A stretch of 64,000 nucleotides of DNA from Capsicum annuum (Eukaryota; Streptophyta; Magnoliopsida; Solanales; Solanaceae): NCBI RefSeq assembly GCF_002878395.1, contig NC_061118.1, positions 130,147,579 to 130,211,578 of the forward strand, read 5' to 3'. How positions within the stretch are numbered: the stretch's first letter is position 1; the number at the start of each line of letters is the position of its first letter. The notes under the pieces are model-generated. The model worked only from the letters and a program-made list of their open reading frames with translations. It had not been told where the DNA came from and searched no databases. Below are positions 1 through 12,954 of the stretch, piece after piece. A program made the position numbers and the translations under genes.

Positions 1-741
1 CGTTATAATAATTTTGAGGAAGACTTACCGGAAGAAGATAATATAGAAGTACAAGAGTTAGGTGAAACCCCTACCCCTACTAGTCCGGTTACGGAAATAC
101 CAAAAGACGATGATGTACTTCACCCTTTACCAGAATTTAGTAGGGCCAAAGGTACTGAACGTCCTAAACGGTCTTTAGTTTGGCAATTTATGAGTCAAGA
201 TTAGGAAAAAAATACTGCTACTTACAATAAATGTAAGAGAGTTATGAAACATTTAACTGGGGGAAAAATGGTGGGACTGGGTTGCTTACTACCCATTTGA
301 GGAAATGTAATACAGAATTTATTCGTCTACAAAATGAGGCTAAGGCATAAAAAGGTGGTACACCATTAACGGAAGAATCTGTGGGAGGTAATATGGTTCA
401 AACGCATTTAGATAGGTTTAACCCAGCTAGCTCAAGCTCTACATTGACATATAATGAAGATGTAGATAGAGAAGAACTAGCGAAAATGGTTGTTGTTATG
501 GAATTGTCATTCAGTTTTCCTTCGCATCCTGATTTTATTCATTATATTCAACAAGTATATAATCCTTCTTTCAAAGTTTTTTCACGAAATACAATTAAAA
601 ATGATATTTTTAAATTTCAAGGTGAACATTGTCATTTTCTTCGTTGCTTATTTAGTAAATTTGATGGTAGAGTATCTATTACTTCTGATATGGGTCGTAG
701 TATTATCAGTAATGATTATTTTACTGTCACGGTTCATTAGA
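1..741 (+). pseudogene. hAT-family transposase, N-terminal fragment (BED zinc finger plus start of transposase)
   Basis: The forward translation runs from the left edge through an acidic linker (EEDLPEEDNIEVQELGE) into a damaged BED-type zinc finger. The finger retains a C...H...C-like pattern (KCKRVMKH, then THLRKCN near 315). The start of a hAT (Ac-like) transposase follows, and the best-preserved stretch is 381-740, with [18 protein letters not shown] and [14 protein letters not shown]. Such proteins cut and paste hAT DNA transposons in the nucleus. The frame is broken by an in-frame stop near 203, a frameshift near 270, a stop near 348 and a stop at 738-740. Homology seems to continue as far as M-Q-K-R-I at 759-773 and then stops abruptly at a CCGG-rich patch, so the catalytic DDE/RNase H-like core and the dimerisation domain are absent. 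It is a dead remnant; no terminal inverted repeat is visible in the window. Confidence 0.85.
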
Positions 742-775
742 TTGATCACCATTGAAAAATGCAAAAAAGAATTAA

Positions 776-932
776 GTTGCCGGACCGGGGTGGAAGGACC
801 ATATTTTTCGGTGGTACCGGTTCCGGTATAATACACCGAACATTCTTTCCGGTACCGAATCCAATTCCGGTAAAACCGTTCCGGTTGTTCCGTTCCGATT
901 GTTCTGTTCTGGTCCGTTGCCGGGATTACATC
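776..932. repeat. CCGG/GGTACC-rich low-complexity segment
   Basis: About 155 bp rich in the words ccggacc, ggtaccgg, ttccggt and ccgttcc, in an otherwise AT-rich region. It starts exactly where hAT transposase homology ends. Both strands have short open frames (759-956 plus, 648-938 minus), but their products are just the repeated words translated. I see no known element end here. Confidence 0.55.
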
Positions 933-935
933 CAG

Positions 936-1057
936 CACACTCTAAGTCAGCCTTAGCACAACATCAGGAGTCATAAACCATGACTAAAAATTTTTTCATC
1001 AGTAATTGAACACATCATAAGTCAGCCTTTGCACAACATCAGGAGTAATAAACCACA
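936..1057. repeat. Short direct repeat, two copies, period 75 bp
   Basis: The segment beginning taagtcagcc at 943 recurs at 1018 with few changes, including the following cacaacatcaggag and ataaacca. The pair may be a local duplication or the residue of an element end; no terminal motif or target duplication was found. Confidence 0.6.
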
Positions 1058-1060
1058 AAT

Positions 1061-1852
1061 AATTAGTCAGACACCGTAATCCAAATGGTCGAAATGATTT
1101 TGTAGACAAACTAATTAAAAGTCAATATAAAATTTTAGTTCTACCTTATTGAAGAACATTTTATTTCTTTTTTAGTTGTAGATATATGCTTCTTTTCCTT
1201 CTTTCCACTATCTATTTTCTTGGAAATTAGAGATCAAAATGGGTGATACATGGCACATTACTAAACATACAAAGAGATTCACATTTAGTGGTGTTGATAG
1301 TATTTATTTTATCACTTTAACCGAAAGGTTTTCTCATTCTATATTTAGACAAATTTAACCAGATTAGCTCAAGGCAAAAGGAAAGATATATTGATTAGTC
1401 CAAGGGGAAAGCCTTAGTTGTATGTTGGTTGTACTCCAAAATGGAGGATTGGAAGTGGCCCTTGCTCTTGGGATCTAAATAGGCCACAAAGACAAAGTTA
1501 TTAACAAAGAAAAAGCTAAGATGATCTTGACATTTTTTTATCATCCTACTTACTTTTTCTTGCCTTAGGCTTGTTTAGGAAGTAAATATTACTATTTCTT
1601 TAATGTGAAATCAAAAGCTTTATTGAGTTCACACTAAGTGGTAGTAGGTGTGTAAAATAGTTAGCCACTAAGCTTATACGTTGATTAAACGGATTTATCA
1701 GCCATTTTTTAAGCTTAATTACGTATTTGTCAAACATCAAAGTATTTACTAAAAAAAATAATTTTTTAAAAAATAAAAAATCTATTTTACTAGTATATCT
1801 TTAATATTTTTTCCCTAATTCTCAAAATATAAATAAAACTCCTTACTTCATC
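1061..1852. other. AT-rich stretch with no recognisable gene
   Basis: Nothing coding or structured was recognised. The second half is rich in A/T runs and shares a short phrase (tttgtcaaacat) with 2262-2285. Stops are frequent in all frames. Confidence 0.5.
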
Positions 1853-1860
1853 TTCACTTT

Positions 1861-2144
1861 GTCGGGCAGCTCGACCGCAAAGCTACTAAAGCAATTGCTT
1901 TGAGCCTCCCATTTGTTCAAAATATTTTTATTAATTGACAATGGGATGCATGTATGCGCAGATAAGATGTATGTAAGTCGCATGAGGTGGACTTATATTG
2001 CGCGAGATACCATAAGCCGCACAAGATGCATATGTGGCATACAAGATACACGTGTGATGCACATAAAAGCTAATTTTATTGAATATACTTGAAACCTCTT
2101 ATTAAAATTTGATTTTAGGCCACCAAATTCATTGAGCCGCCCCT
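1861..2144. mobile_element. Non-autonomous hAT-type MITE (284 bp)
   Basis: The left end reads GTCGGGCAGCTCGA. The right end, reverse complemented, reads AGGGGCGGCTCAA, giving imperfect inverted termini of the CAGGGGCGG.. hAT type. The flanks TTCACTTT (1853-1860) and ATCACTTT (2145-2152) agree at seven of eight positions, as expected for the 8-bp duplication made by hAT elements. The interior has no coding capacity. The boundaries are inferred from these two signals together. Confidence 0.65.
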
Positions 2145-2302
2145 ATCACTTTTTATCAGTTGTTTATCCTTTTTTTTTTTCAAAAATAATTTTAAAATTG
2201 TATTTTTGCAATTTTTAGGGTATTTAGTTACTCTTAACATAAAAGAACAACTTATCAACACATTTTTGTCAAACATGTCAACTACTTATTAATATTTTCA
2301 AC

Positions 2303-2788
2303 TGAAGAAAATTGGATCGGATCATCCATGTGGGTCAACTCGAATACATATTAAGAGATAAATAAAATATTATTATTTATCTATATTAATAAATAAAAGG
2401 GGGAAAAGATATGTTTGTTGGGATATAAAGCTGAAGAGTTGTGTCTCTTCAGTAAAGAAAAAAGGAAGATACACAACTATTGAGATAGTTGTGTCCCTTC
2501 AGAATTAAAAAAGGTTCTCACAAGAGAAATCGACACATCTTTTGATTCTCTGCAAGAAAGAAAAACAATAGATAAATATTCTTCTTCCTTTATCAATTAC
2601 TCAAGTTCCATAGAAGATTATTTGAAGATTTTCTTCTCCGAAAAGTGTTGGAACAATTCTGTAACAAGGTACGATTCATAGACTGTGAACGCTTGATATG
2701 GTTCATGTTTTATACATGTGATTACACTATTAGACTAGTGAAATAAACTGAATGATCCTGCAAACTATGTGTTTGATTAGATTCTTCA
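2303..2788 (+). repeat. 5' LTR of the Copia element
   Basis: It begins TGAAGAAAAT and ends TTCTTCA, and is colinear with 23745-24231 throughout (for example the shared stretches around tgtgggtcaac, gctgaagag and gattacactattagactag). It is 486 bp against 487 bp for the partner, with scattered substitutions that point to an old insertion. Confidence 0.9.
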
Positions 2789-2789
2789 T

Positions 2790-2802
2790 TGGCATCAAAT
2801 CC
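2790..2802 (+). promoter_or_regulatory. Copia primer-binding site (initiator tRNA-Met type)
   Basis: TGGCATCAAATCC follows the 5' LTR after one spacer base and resembles the TGGTATCAGAGC complement of initiator tRNA-Met, with substitutions. Confidence 0.7.
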
Positions 2803-2869
2803 TGGTTATTTGTTTCATATTTTATTTACTTAGTGAAAAAAATATTGGATACACTACAAGAAAATGGAG

Positions 2870-3235
2870 ATATGACGACATTTATTTGGCGACATTTGAA
2901 ATGAATGTTGAAAAATAAAGAATTTTCTAATATTTATGAACAATTGTCGTAAAACAACAACATTTGATATCAAATGTCATAAAAACGAAGACATTTGATC
3001 CAAAATGTCAATTTTTGTTGCAAATGTCATTGAATTTAGAGACATTTAGCAAACAAGTCGACAAAATAGTGGCATTTAATGCAAATGTCGAATATATTTG
3101 ACGTTTGATGTAAATGTCGTTGATTTCAGCGACATTTAGAAAAAATGATGTGAAAATAGTGTCATTTGATATAAATGTCAGATAAATTAGATGCTTATTG
3201 CAAATGTCGTTTTTAACGACAATTGAAAAAAAATA
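2870..3235. repeat. CACTA 5' subterminal repeat region
   Basis: About fifteen degenerate copies, in both orientations, of a word like gacatttgatgcaaatgtcg. They mirror those at the other end of the element. In En/Spm such motifs bind the TNPA-type protein; binding here is inference. Confidence 0.75.
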
Positions 3236-6200
3236 TCATTAAAATATATTATTAATTGCTAATTACCGATATCTACTCCTAATTTTGAAAATCTTTTTAA
3301 GTTATTCATCACTATTTATTGGCAAAGATTTTAATTTTTCTTCAGAGTACAATACGATTTAAACCAAAATTACCTTATGATGCCACCTCCCATGTAGGAT
3401 AACTGATCTAGATAGTACGATCCTAGGACTATTATATGATCTTGAAAAAATTTAGTTACACACCAAAGTAAATATTGTTCAACCAAATACATTTTAATGC
3501 TTAATAAAAAAGAAGGTTGTCAATGAGCAAGTTGAACGATATTTGGATAAGTTCAAAAATCAATAAACACTACATCATATTTGGTCAAATATTTGCTTGG
3601 ACCGAGATGATTGGGCCAATTTTGGCTAGAAAATGGGTAAATACCAATCTGGCTAACTCAAAATAATAATTTATTTTTTAACAATATACTAGAATTAGTA
3701 CTCGCTCAATGCAAGGTCAATATTAGATAATATATTGTGATCTGTATTCATCTATAATATGTGTTGCAATGCCCCTCTCAAAAAAATCTAAGAAGATCAT
3801 AAAGAATTGCATATTCTAATTTTCAAATTCGAATAGCATATTTACTCTTTGTTTATATAAATTCTCTAAATATGAAGATGAAATTTTTCATTTTTATGCA
3901 TGTAAAATACTTTCTTGATTCACTTAATTATAGTGAAGCATAAATATTTTTTTAAAAATAGTATTATTTATATTATTTAAATTAATTATTTACATATTTT
4001 GGGATGACATATTTTTCATGATATTTTGCATATTTGAATTATTCTTTGGACCAGATATAATAATATTTTTCATATAAGTTGCTTGATTGATTATTTACTA
4101 ATTGATCTTTCTTATTGATGTTTTTTGTAATACATTTTTTATTTACTCAATAGTAATAAAATGATAAATATTTATTTTTATAATATTATTGTTTATATTA
4201 TTTAAATTAATTATTTACATTTAAGAAATGCCATCTTTTTCATAATATTATTTTTCAAAATGACTCTTTGGTCATAAATTTCTATATTTATAAGTTGCTT
4301 GATTAAAATAGTTTTTTCTCTTAATTGAATTTTCTTGTAGTACTTTCTGAATTTATTCAATTTTAATAAAATCATAAGTACTTATTTTTATTTGATATTA
4401 TTATTTATTTTCGGAAAGATATCTTTTAGCTAAGTATCCTACATTTGTTTTGATTTCCTCAATTATAGTGATCATAAATATTGTTTTAAATATTAGTATT
4501 TATATTATTTGAATCAATTATTTACATATTTTAGGAGATGAAATTTTTTTCATAATTTTTGTTTTATTATTTTGAAATGAAGTTTTGGTCAAATTTAGTT
4601 ATTTTCACCTTTGGATATTGAGGAAAAGCGATCTTCATCCAATCTCGAAATTACTTGCTATGGTAATTTCACTTCTTTTATCTGTTGCTTTTAGGTTTTT
4701 ATTTTTGCTCGAAATCATGTCTTGTAGAATTTTCTAGTGAAAAGATTACTTTTTTTTTTTATCTTAATTAAATTACCTAATATTGAATTGGGTTTTTTTT
4801 GAAAGAGTTTTAAATGAAAATGAGGGGATTTTCCACGTGGATGCTGACGTGGATTTTCCAAGTGATGTTTTTTATCCACACGACATGTTTGGTGTCATTT
4901 CATTAGAGAGAGGGTCATTTTTGAGTTAAAAATTTAATAGAGGGATATTTTTTATCCAAAAAATTAACAAAGAATATTTTTGCTTCATTTCAAATAGTTT
5001 AGGGGTATATTTAACCCTTTTTGAGTAATAAAGAATATACAGAATAATTTTTATTGTAAAATACTAGTTCTCAAGATGTCACACTTGGAATAACTTCATG
5101 CTAGACTATTCTCCTTTATTATATATATAACTATTTTAATGTAATTTTTACTATATGATAAAAGGCAAAGGGCCCAATGAAGAGGTGTCAAAGCAGATAT
5201 GTTGACATGTTACCTACTTTGACACAATTTCATTGGTCCTTTATCCTTCGCTTTAATTTATTTATCTTATTTTTTTAAATTTATTATATATTTTAAAAAA
5301 TACATAAAAATACTATAAATCATAATAATTAACAACTTAAAAATTTAAAAGATATAAAATATTTGGATAAGAAGTTATATCAGTGCCACTTAATTGAAAT
5401 AGAAGAAAAAATATTATAAATTACAATAATTGAAAACTTAAATTATTTTTAAAATATAATTGACTATGAATACCATAAAATTTTGGTCAGGAGAGTAACA
5501 TATATTATATAAAAATTACAATAGTTAACATCTTAAAATATCTAAAATATATAAAAAATATGATTGATTATGTAAATCATATTTATGTCACATAAATAAA
5601 AATAAAAAATAACATATATTTTAGGCACGATCCCCTCGAACCTAGTATTTGTATAATTATTAAATGAGACTTATCATTTTTTAATACTTTTCAATTTGGT
5701 ATCGCTAAAATATGACATCTAACACACCAAATCCAATTTGACCAATTTGAGTAAAGAACGAGAAGACCCATTTGAGTCTCACCATGGGCAAGAACCAAAT
5801 GTTGTCAACCGACTCAATTTGGCTCATTTTTTTAATCTTAAATTCAGTCTATTTGTGTTAAAATTGGTTGTATCCACTCACTCATACATTTTTTTCCACA
5901 AATCAAAGTCATAAAAATATGGAATTGTGTAGTTGTGGAGCGATAAAAATAGGAGTACTGCAGATGTGGAGGAAAAAAATAAATTGACGGTAAGATTATG
6001 GGTTTCCCTACTTTCAGTTCAGGTTTTAGGTCTTCCCTCCTTTCAATTCCAACTATTGCAATTTCTTTTATCAAGTATAACTGCAGTTTCCTACATAATC
6101 TTTACTATTTTTTTCAAAGCTCTTTCATTTGTGGTTGAGGCGAATCTATTACTTACTTTAAAATAGGTCTTTACTAATCTGAGATTTGTTACCAATCTAT

Positions 6201-6639
6201 TGAGGAAATAGAGATTGTGACAGAAAATCAATTTAGTGACATGTAGATAGATAGTTACACAAATTGTGCTTTAGAACATGATTTAGAGTTTTTGAAGTAC
6301 TTCTTATGTTGTTTTCATAGATTATGCAGTTACATATGAATAACCATCATCTATTTTATATATTTATCAAACGTTTGCTATTGATTTACAATTTTGAATA
6401 TACAACAAAGGCAACACTATTGGAAGAACATTGACTTGTAGGTTATTGTGTGCTTTTATTTCATTTCATATTATGGAGGTCTAATTCTTTATTGTGTAAG
6501 AATTTTAAAAAGTATTTTTTTAGTTCTTAGATGTGAACATGTACAACTTTGTTAGCCTAAAAAAATATAGGCAGCTTTAACCAAGAAAAAATCACATTTT
6601 GTTGATTCTTTTTCTTACATGTATAGGTTATACACTTAA
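3236..6639. other. CACTA 5' non-coding region with degenerate AT-rich repeats
   Basis: No coding region was recognised. Between about 3890 and 4600 a unit containing ttatttacat recurs near 3981, 4206 and 4513, suggesting two or three very diverged tandem copies. An inverted-repeat hairpin lies at 5161-5253 (listed separately). Short open frames at 5844-6166 show no domain. Confidence 0.5.
5161..5253. repeat. Foldback hairpin inside the CACTA
   Basis: Arm 5161-5195 (AAAGGCAAAGGGCCCAATGA then GAGGTGTCAAAG) is matched in reverse complement by 5213-5253 (CTTTGACACA.. CATTGGTCCTTTATCC), with a short AT-rich loop. It resembles the end pair of a small foldback or MITE. No target duplication was identified. 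Confidence 0.55.
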
Positions 6640-9600
6640 ATAGATAAGAGCTGGATACACTTATTGAATTGACTTGATCCATTATATGAGAATGAAGCCA
6701 AAAAATTAGATAGGCCTATTGCATCTTCAATCTTATGTCCATGCCAAAAATATCGTAAAATAAAATTTGTCAAAAGAGATTTGATTGTTGAACATATTGT
6801 GGTTGATGGATTTGTAACTAGTTATACAAGATAGATTTATCATAGTGAGCAATCATCTTCTTTAGTATCTGTGACACCGTTAGATAAAGGTGATGAAATG
6901 CAAGACATGTTACATGAAGCATTTGGAATTCCTCCTACATCGAGTTTTATTGATATGGATAGTAGTAGTGAAGAATTTGGTGGAGCAAATCAACATAATG
7001 GAGGGTTTGATAAGAAGACTGGAGAATTTTTTAATTTATTGAAATAAGTTGAACGTGAATTATATCCTAGTAGCAAGGATTCTCTACTTTCATTCCCTGT
7101 TCGTCTATTACATTTAAAGTGTCTCAATGGGTGGAGTAACAATTCATTTCATGCTACTAGAGTTGTTAAAAGATGTGCTTCCTAAAGGTGAAACATTACC
7201 CAAGTCCTTTTATGATGCAAAGAAAATTATTAAAGATTTAAGACTTGAAAACAAAAAAAAAACTTGCATGTCTAAATGATTGTATGATTTATTGGGATAA
7301 AATAAAAGATAGAACGGATTGTCAGGTTTGCAAAGTATTTAGATATTTTCCATTGATACCACGGCTTCAAAGACTATTTATTATGCTAAAACATCTACTC
7401 AAATGAGATGGCATGCTGAAGGTCGCACTAGGAATGGGGTAATGCGACATCCTGTTGATAGTATTGTTTGAAGAAAATTTAATGAAGAGAATGCAGATTT
7501 TGCTCAGGATCCTCGAAATGTAAGACTTGGTTTGGCTTCTGATGGCTTTAGTCCATTTAAATCTATGTCTATCTCACATAGCACATAGCCAATTATCTTA
7601 ATTCCATATAATTTTCCACTATGGTTGTGCATGAAACAATCATACATGATATTATCAATTATCATTGATGGTCCTCGTGCACCAGACAATTATATTGATA
7701 TCTATCTATGATTCTTATTTGATAAGTTAAAATAATTATGAATTGGTGTTTCCACTTATGATGCATCAAATAATCACATGTTTCAAATACGTGCAATATT
7801 GCTTTGGACAATAAGTGATTTTCCAGCACCAGGCAACTTATCAGAATATGGTGTGAAAACTAGATATAGTTGTCTATGTTGTCTTACCAAGACTAAATCA
7901 AGAAGATTGATGATAGGAATCAAAGGGCTATCATAGCTTTTGATGACATTATTTAAGGCCCATACATGAATATTCAAGCTTTGGTCATATTGAGGATACA
8001 AGGACATGCATGGAGGACTCATTTTGAGATTACAATATGGAAAAACCATGTTTGGAAGATTGCTTGGGACTTGTGTTGATGCCTACCAAAGGGTTCCAAG
8101 AGGTTTCACATTTTGAAGCTTGAAGAAGGAGGGACCCACGATGCATTAGTGGGGGCGGCCTTGGAGTGTAAACACTCATTAAGGGTGTTTTAGTCTTTTT
8201 GTGCCATTTCTTTACACTCCATAGGAGCCCTTTTTCATTAAGGGTATTTTGGTATTTTATGTAATAAGCTATAAATAGACTCTTTAGGCTTATTTTCTCA
8301 TTAGTTGATTATTGATATTTGAAAGACTTCTTCTTCTCTCTTTGAGAGTATAGTGTAGGGCTTTGAAAAGCCAAGTAGAATAGGGCTTGGAAAAGTCATT
8401 ATTAATCTTTGCTTAGAGACGGTGGTTGTAAGGCGGAGTTGATTCCCTTAGTGATCACCGTAAGAGTTTGATTTTGTAATTGCGGGTCTTAAGGGTCTTA
8501 GCATTTGATACACGATTTGGTTCCTATTTCTCGTAATCTCGTATGTCAGGCTATCTATCTTACTTTATTGCATTTATTTGTTCTCTTGTTTCTCTTAGTC
8601 TTCATATCTTTAGGTTCTTCTTCTATCATTGTTGAGGAATAAAAGAAAGTATTGTTTCATGTCTCATAGGCGATGGTTACCTTGTGGACATAAGTTTCAA
8701 AAACATAAAGTTGTATATAGCCTTGCAGAGTTAGAGGTAGCAACTAAACGATTGACGGAAATTGAGATTCTTGAACAATTGGATAATATTAGAAATAAAT
8801 TTGGAAAAGGTCCATTGGTAAAATCTCATAATATAAAATGGGAGGATGGTGATAATAATTTGCAAAATATATAGAACAAAAAGAACATATGTTTTGAGTT
8901 GAATTACTGGAAAGACAATCTGATTCGTCATAATCTTGATATGATGCATGTCGAAAAGAACTTCTTCGATAACTTATTCTGGATGTTGTTGAATATTGAT
9001 GGCAAAGGAAAATATAATTTAAATTATCAATTAGATTTACAAAAGATTAGAATCCGAAAAGCTTAGCATCCTAAGAAAAAGGCTAATGGGAAATATTATC
9101 TGTCTCCAGCAGGTTTCACATTGAGTAATTCACAAAAAGATATGCTTTTGCAAGTTTTAAATGAAGTGAAAGTTTCACATAGATATGCATCAAATATCTC
9201 AAGTTGTGTTGATCTTAAGCAACGCATGATGCATGGGTTGAAGAGTCATGATTGTCATATTTTAATGCAACAACTCCTTTTGATTGCCTTGCGGATCTCC
9301 TGCCACTGAATGTCCTTAAGCCACTGATTAAAATAAATAATTTTTAGGGGTATTTGTTCTACAGTTTTGAATATTGGTGACTTAAAAAAGCTTCAAGATC
9401 GAGTTGCATTGGCTCTCTATCATTTGGAGAGAATATTTCCTCCATCTTTTTTTGATATCATGGAATATCTAGTTATTTATTTAGCCGAAGAAGCAATGTT
9501 GGCTAGACCTTCACAATATTATTCATTGTGGTTTATCGAAAGGTATCATTTTATTATTTTTGTGGTACTTATAAAAAATTATAATTTACTTTTTAAAATT

Positions 9601-10891
9601 TTCTATTGTAGGTTCTTTCTTAGTCTTAAAAACTATGTTAAGAGTAGAAGTCATCCAGAAGGTTCAATTGCAGTGGGATATTGGATAGAAGAGTGCATGA
9701 TATTCTGCTCAAGATATTTAGAAGATGTAGAGACTAAGTCTAATCGTACTTTAAGAAATAATATTTTATCTAATAAAACCTCAAACCAAAAGGGTTGTCG
9801 ATCAAGTAGAGAGAAAGGGTTTGAGCTTGATAACATAACACGTGCTCAAGCACACAAATATATTTTATTCAATTCTGCCTCCACAACTCCATATCGTGAG
9901 TAAGTATTAAATCATAATTTATGCATAGTAATTATTTATTATGTAATTTTCATTCAAATTTCATTTATTAAGTGTTTATGTATTTTACATCTATAGTGAA
10001 CATATAAAAGAAATCGAGAAGAAAAATTTTCGTTTATTGAGATAAGACGTGAACCAAATTCACATTGAAATATTTCAAATGTGGTTTAGAAATTATGTAA
10101 GTATGAACCAGCTAAAATATTTTCATATATATTACTATATAGTGATATCTTTTAATCACATCTTTAATTTTAAATGGTAGGTTGAGAAGATGAATATGAC
10201 TGGTCAACAAATATCTCAAGTTATTCAAAATTTAGCTATTGGCCCATTAATACAAGCAAAAAAGATGACTGGATATATATGTATTCGAGTTAGATACTTA
10301 ACAGAGTCTCGAAATATTAAGAAAAAAACTCAAAATAGTGGTATTATGGTAAAGGCTACTACTCAAAGTTATGCAAGCTCAAGAGGTAAAAATCCCATAT
10401 TGGCAGAAGTTTCCTTTTATGGGATTCTCACAGATATAATTGAGTTGTATTATACTAAAAAGCTCAAGATTTTATTGTTTAGGTGTAAATGGATGAACAA
10501 TAACAAGGGGCTTATTGAGAAAGATGATTATGATTTTACTCTTGTGAATTTTAATCATCTATTCTATTCAAGCAATCAATTGTCAGATGAACCTTTAATC
10601 TTTGCTTCTCAAGATCAACAAGTGTTTTATATTGATCATTCTATGAAAAATGAGCGAAAAATTGTTGTTAAACTTAAGTCAAGAGGTTTTTATGATTTGG
10701 GTAAAAATACATTGGGAGTTGAGAAAAAGGAAGGTCATATGGAATTGTGGCCTAAGAAACAACTAGATGATACTATATTTGAAAGTGCAGAGGACATTGA
10801 ATGGGTTAGAAAAGAGGTACCAGGGATAGAAATTGACCCACAAACTCTGGAATGTAATGAAGCATATGATGAAGACGTCGGTGTGGCTTAG
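6640..10891 (+). pseudogene. CACTA TNP2-type transposase gene, split and frame-broken
   Basis: Translation gives the order typical of plant CACTA transposases. A transposase-associated N terminus comes first (DKSW-like then LCPCQKYRKIKF, about 6640-6800). The TNP2 core follows: KGETLPKSFYDAKKIIKDL, a CQVC motif, GVMRHPVDS-like, LGLASDGFSPFKSMS, CLCC (7870-7880), MSHRRWLPCGHKF (8662-8697), DLIRHNLDMMHVEKNFFDN-like, KSHDCHILMQQLL, and QDRVALALYHLERIFPPSFF. A C-terminal DUF4216-like part follows (10190-10891: KKKTQNSGIMVKAT, FYGILTDIIELYY). Three introns fit GT-AG: 9543-9611, 9900-9996 and 10097-10180. The encoded protein would cut the CACTA ends in the nucleus. Frameshifts near 7145, 7250 and 7340, several stops and a 724-bp insertion at 7901-8624 disable it. 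Confidence 0.9.
7901..8624. mobile_element. 724-bp unclassified insertion in the TNP2 gene
   Basis: TNP2 homology stops after codon TCA at 7898-7900 and resumes at 8629 with LLRNKRKYC. The tetramer ATCA occurs on both sides (7897-7900, 8625-8628), and removing one copy plus the insert restores an uninterrupted frame of expected spacing. The ends are weakly inverted (AGAAGA.../...TCTTCT). The insert has a TATA-like ctataaatag at 8270 and no coding capacity. From about 8074 (TGTTGATGCC) it reads like LTR sequence with a leader-like right half. It could be a solo LTR of an unrecognised family, a TRIM-like element or a composite. The 4-bp duplication is shorter than the usual 5 bp of LTR elements. 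Confidence 0.65.
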
Positions 10892-12954
10892 TTCTTACTA
10901 TTATAGTTTGATTACTATTTCAGTACAAATGGTTATTGAACAATAGCGATTTTGATGTTTATTATTATATCATTTAGTTGTTACAATCTCATATATTTAT
11001 GTGTCTTATTACTTGACTGATAGTTAGATATTATTAATATTTATGCATAGTAGATTTTTTTTTTAAACTTTGTCAGGATTCATAGTTTTTGAGAAACTTT
11101 GTGGCAATGGTAATTAAAAGACCGAGAAATACTAGTCAAGGTGAGATTTTATTTGATTCTTTGAAGCAAAAAAAAAAATAACAAATAGGAAGTGCGTCAA
11201 TACCTCTACCACCTCCAAAATGGCCACGAAATAAAAGACAACTCCAATCTAGTAACTCATCAAAAACTGATTTACAATATATCGAATCTCTTCCAGGTAT
11301 TAAATTTTTATGATATCTTTTCTTCTTTCTATAATACAAAGTTGTTAGATAACTTAATTTTTATGAATAATAATTTTGCCTTTCTATTAATACACTGGGT
11401 ATGTTGTCGTCTTATATTTGATTACTTGCAGATTCTAGTGAGAGTAAAGATTAGATTAAATGTTGTAGGGGTCCTACTATGATGCACTTAAGAGGGGGGA
11501 AAGATGGTGGCAATTTACATATTGAACTGAATGAATATGATCAGGTTATTGGGATAGAAGAACCTAGGTTGAGTTTAAAACTTGGTGTGCTATCGCAAAA
11601 TGGCATCTTAGCACCACTTAATTATACAGATTGGAGACTTGTTCCTAAAATGTACAAGACTAAAATGTAGGGTCAAATTAAGGTACTTAGTACAACCATA
11701 ACCTATATATTAAGATATTATTATTTTTATATATTTTTATATATAAATGAGTTGTGTGTTAAATATATATATATATAGAATAATATTGACGCAACTGAGG
11801 ATATAAGGCGGATTTTGATGATGTCACTTGAAACTAAATGGAAAGAAGTAAAGCATGAAGCGAAAACTAGTGGATGTGATCCGTATAATATTGATATTGA
11901 GTGCTTAACTCATTGTCCAGATAATGTTGAAGAAGATCAATGGCGATCACTAGTTTATTATTATAGCTCAGAGAATAAACAGGTATATGCTAGACCTCTA
12001 TCCACTTTGCATTGCCATCATGAATTATTCTTCTCGTACCATCCTTAATAGTTCATAAATTAATGTGGCTTCATTTTAGAGATATTTCATTATTGTGTGG
12101 TTACGGTTCTTTATTAGTCAAATAAATGAACTCCATTGTCCTAACTAGGGGTACTAAAAGTGGGACATTATTTTAACCTTGTTATATGGAATTTATTATT
12201 TTTGTCTGGCCAAATATTTCAAATGAAGAAAGGAAAAACATGTTCCCAGTAGATTGAATTTTGTCATACAAATGACCAGACAGGGCTATTTATTGGGTTT
12301 GAGTTATGAGAGATATGTACTGTCTTAATGGGTTCTTTAGTATGTGTAGAGAGCTTATAAGGCATGTAGTTAAAGGACCAAGTGTTGCTAGTTATTGGGG
12401 GCATAATTTGATTATAGGTAACTAGTTTTAAATTGCATATAAAAGCAAGTTGTAATAGGTTGATTAATCTTTTCCTGATCATATATCCAAATTCCATCAC
12501 TTTGATCTTGTGAAATATTATTATTTTGGTCTTTGGTGTATTGGTCTTTCATTACCATGTATAATATTTGCAAAGTGGTTAGTTTGGAGTGCAATTGTCA
12601 TAAGGATATAGTGCTGCATCTATTTTGGCTATACTGAAGCCTCTTTTTCTTGGAGCCAAGAAAAGTACTTGTAGAACTAGTATTACACAAAGTAGTAGGG
12701 CTGAGATCCTTTACATTAACCCTTCTAACGAACATATCTCAATTTCTATCAGCGTACAAAAAATCCCATAAAGATGCAGGAGCGTCCTTAAAAAAAACTT
12801 ATAGAGGTACTTGCATTATTAGTACTAGCCATTGTCGTTAAACCATCAACTAACTTATTTTGTTCTCTGTAGACATGGTTCACCGTTGTCCTATTTAGTT
12901 GCCGGAGAATGAACCTGCAATCATTTAGTAATGAAGATTGAATGTCCTATTTAC

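Noticed and set aside
2262..2297. Similarity between sequence just before the Copia element and just after it (24237-24270), at first taken for a long target duplication
   Set aside because: The upstream match lies about 40 bp away from the insertion point, so it reflects a local repeat at the target; the duplication itself is the 5-bp TCAAC/TCACC.
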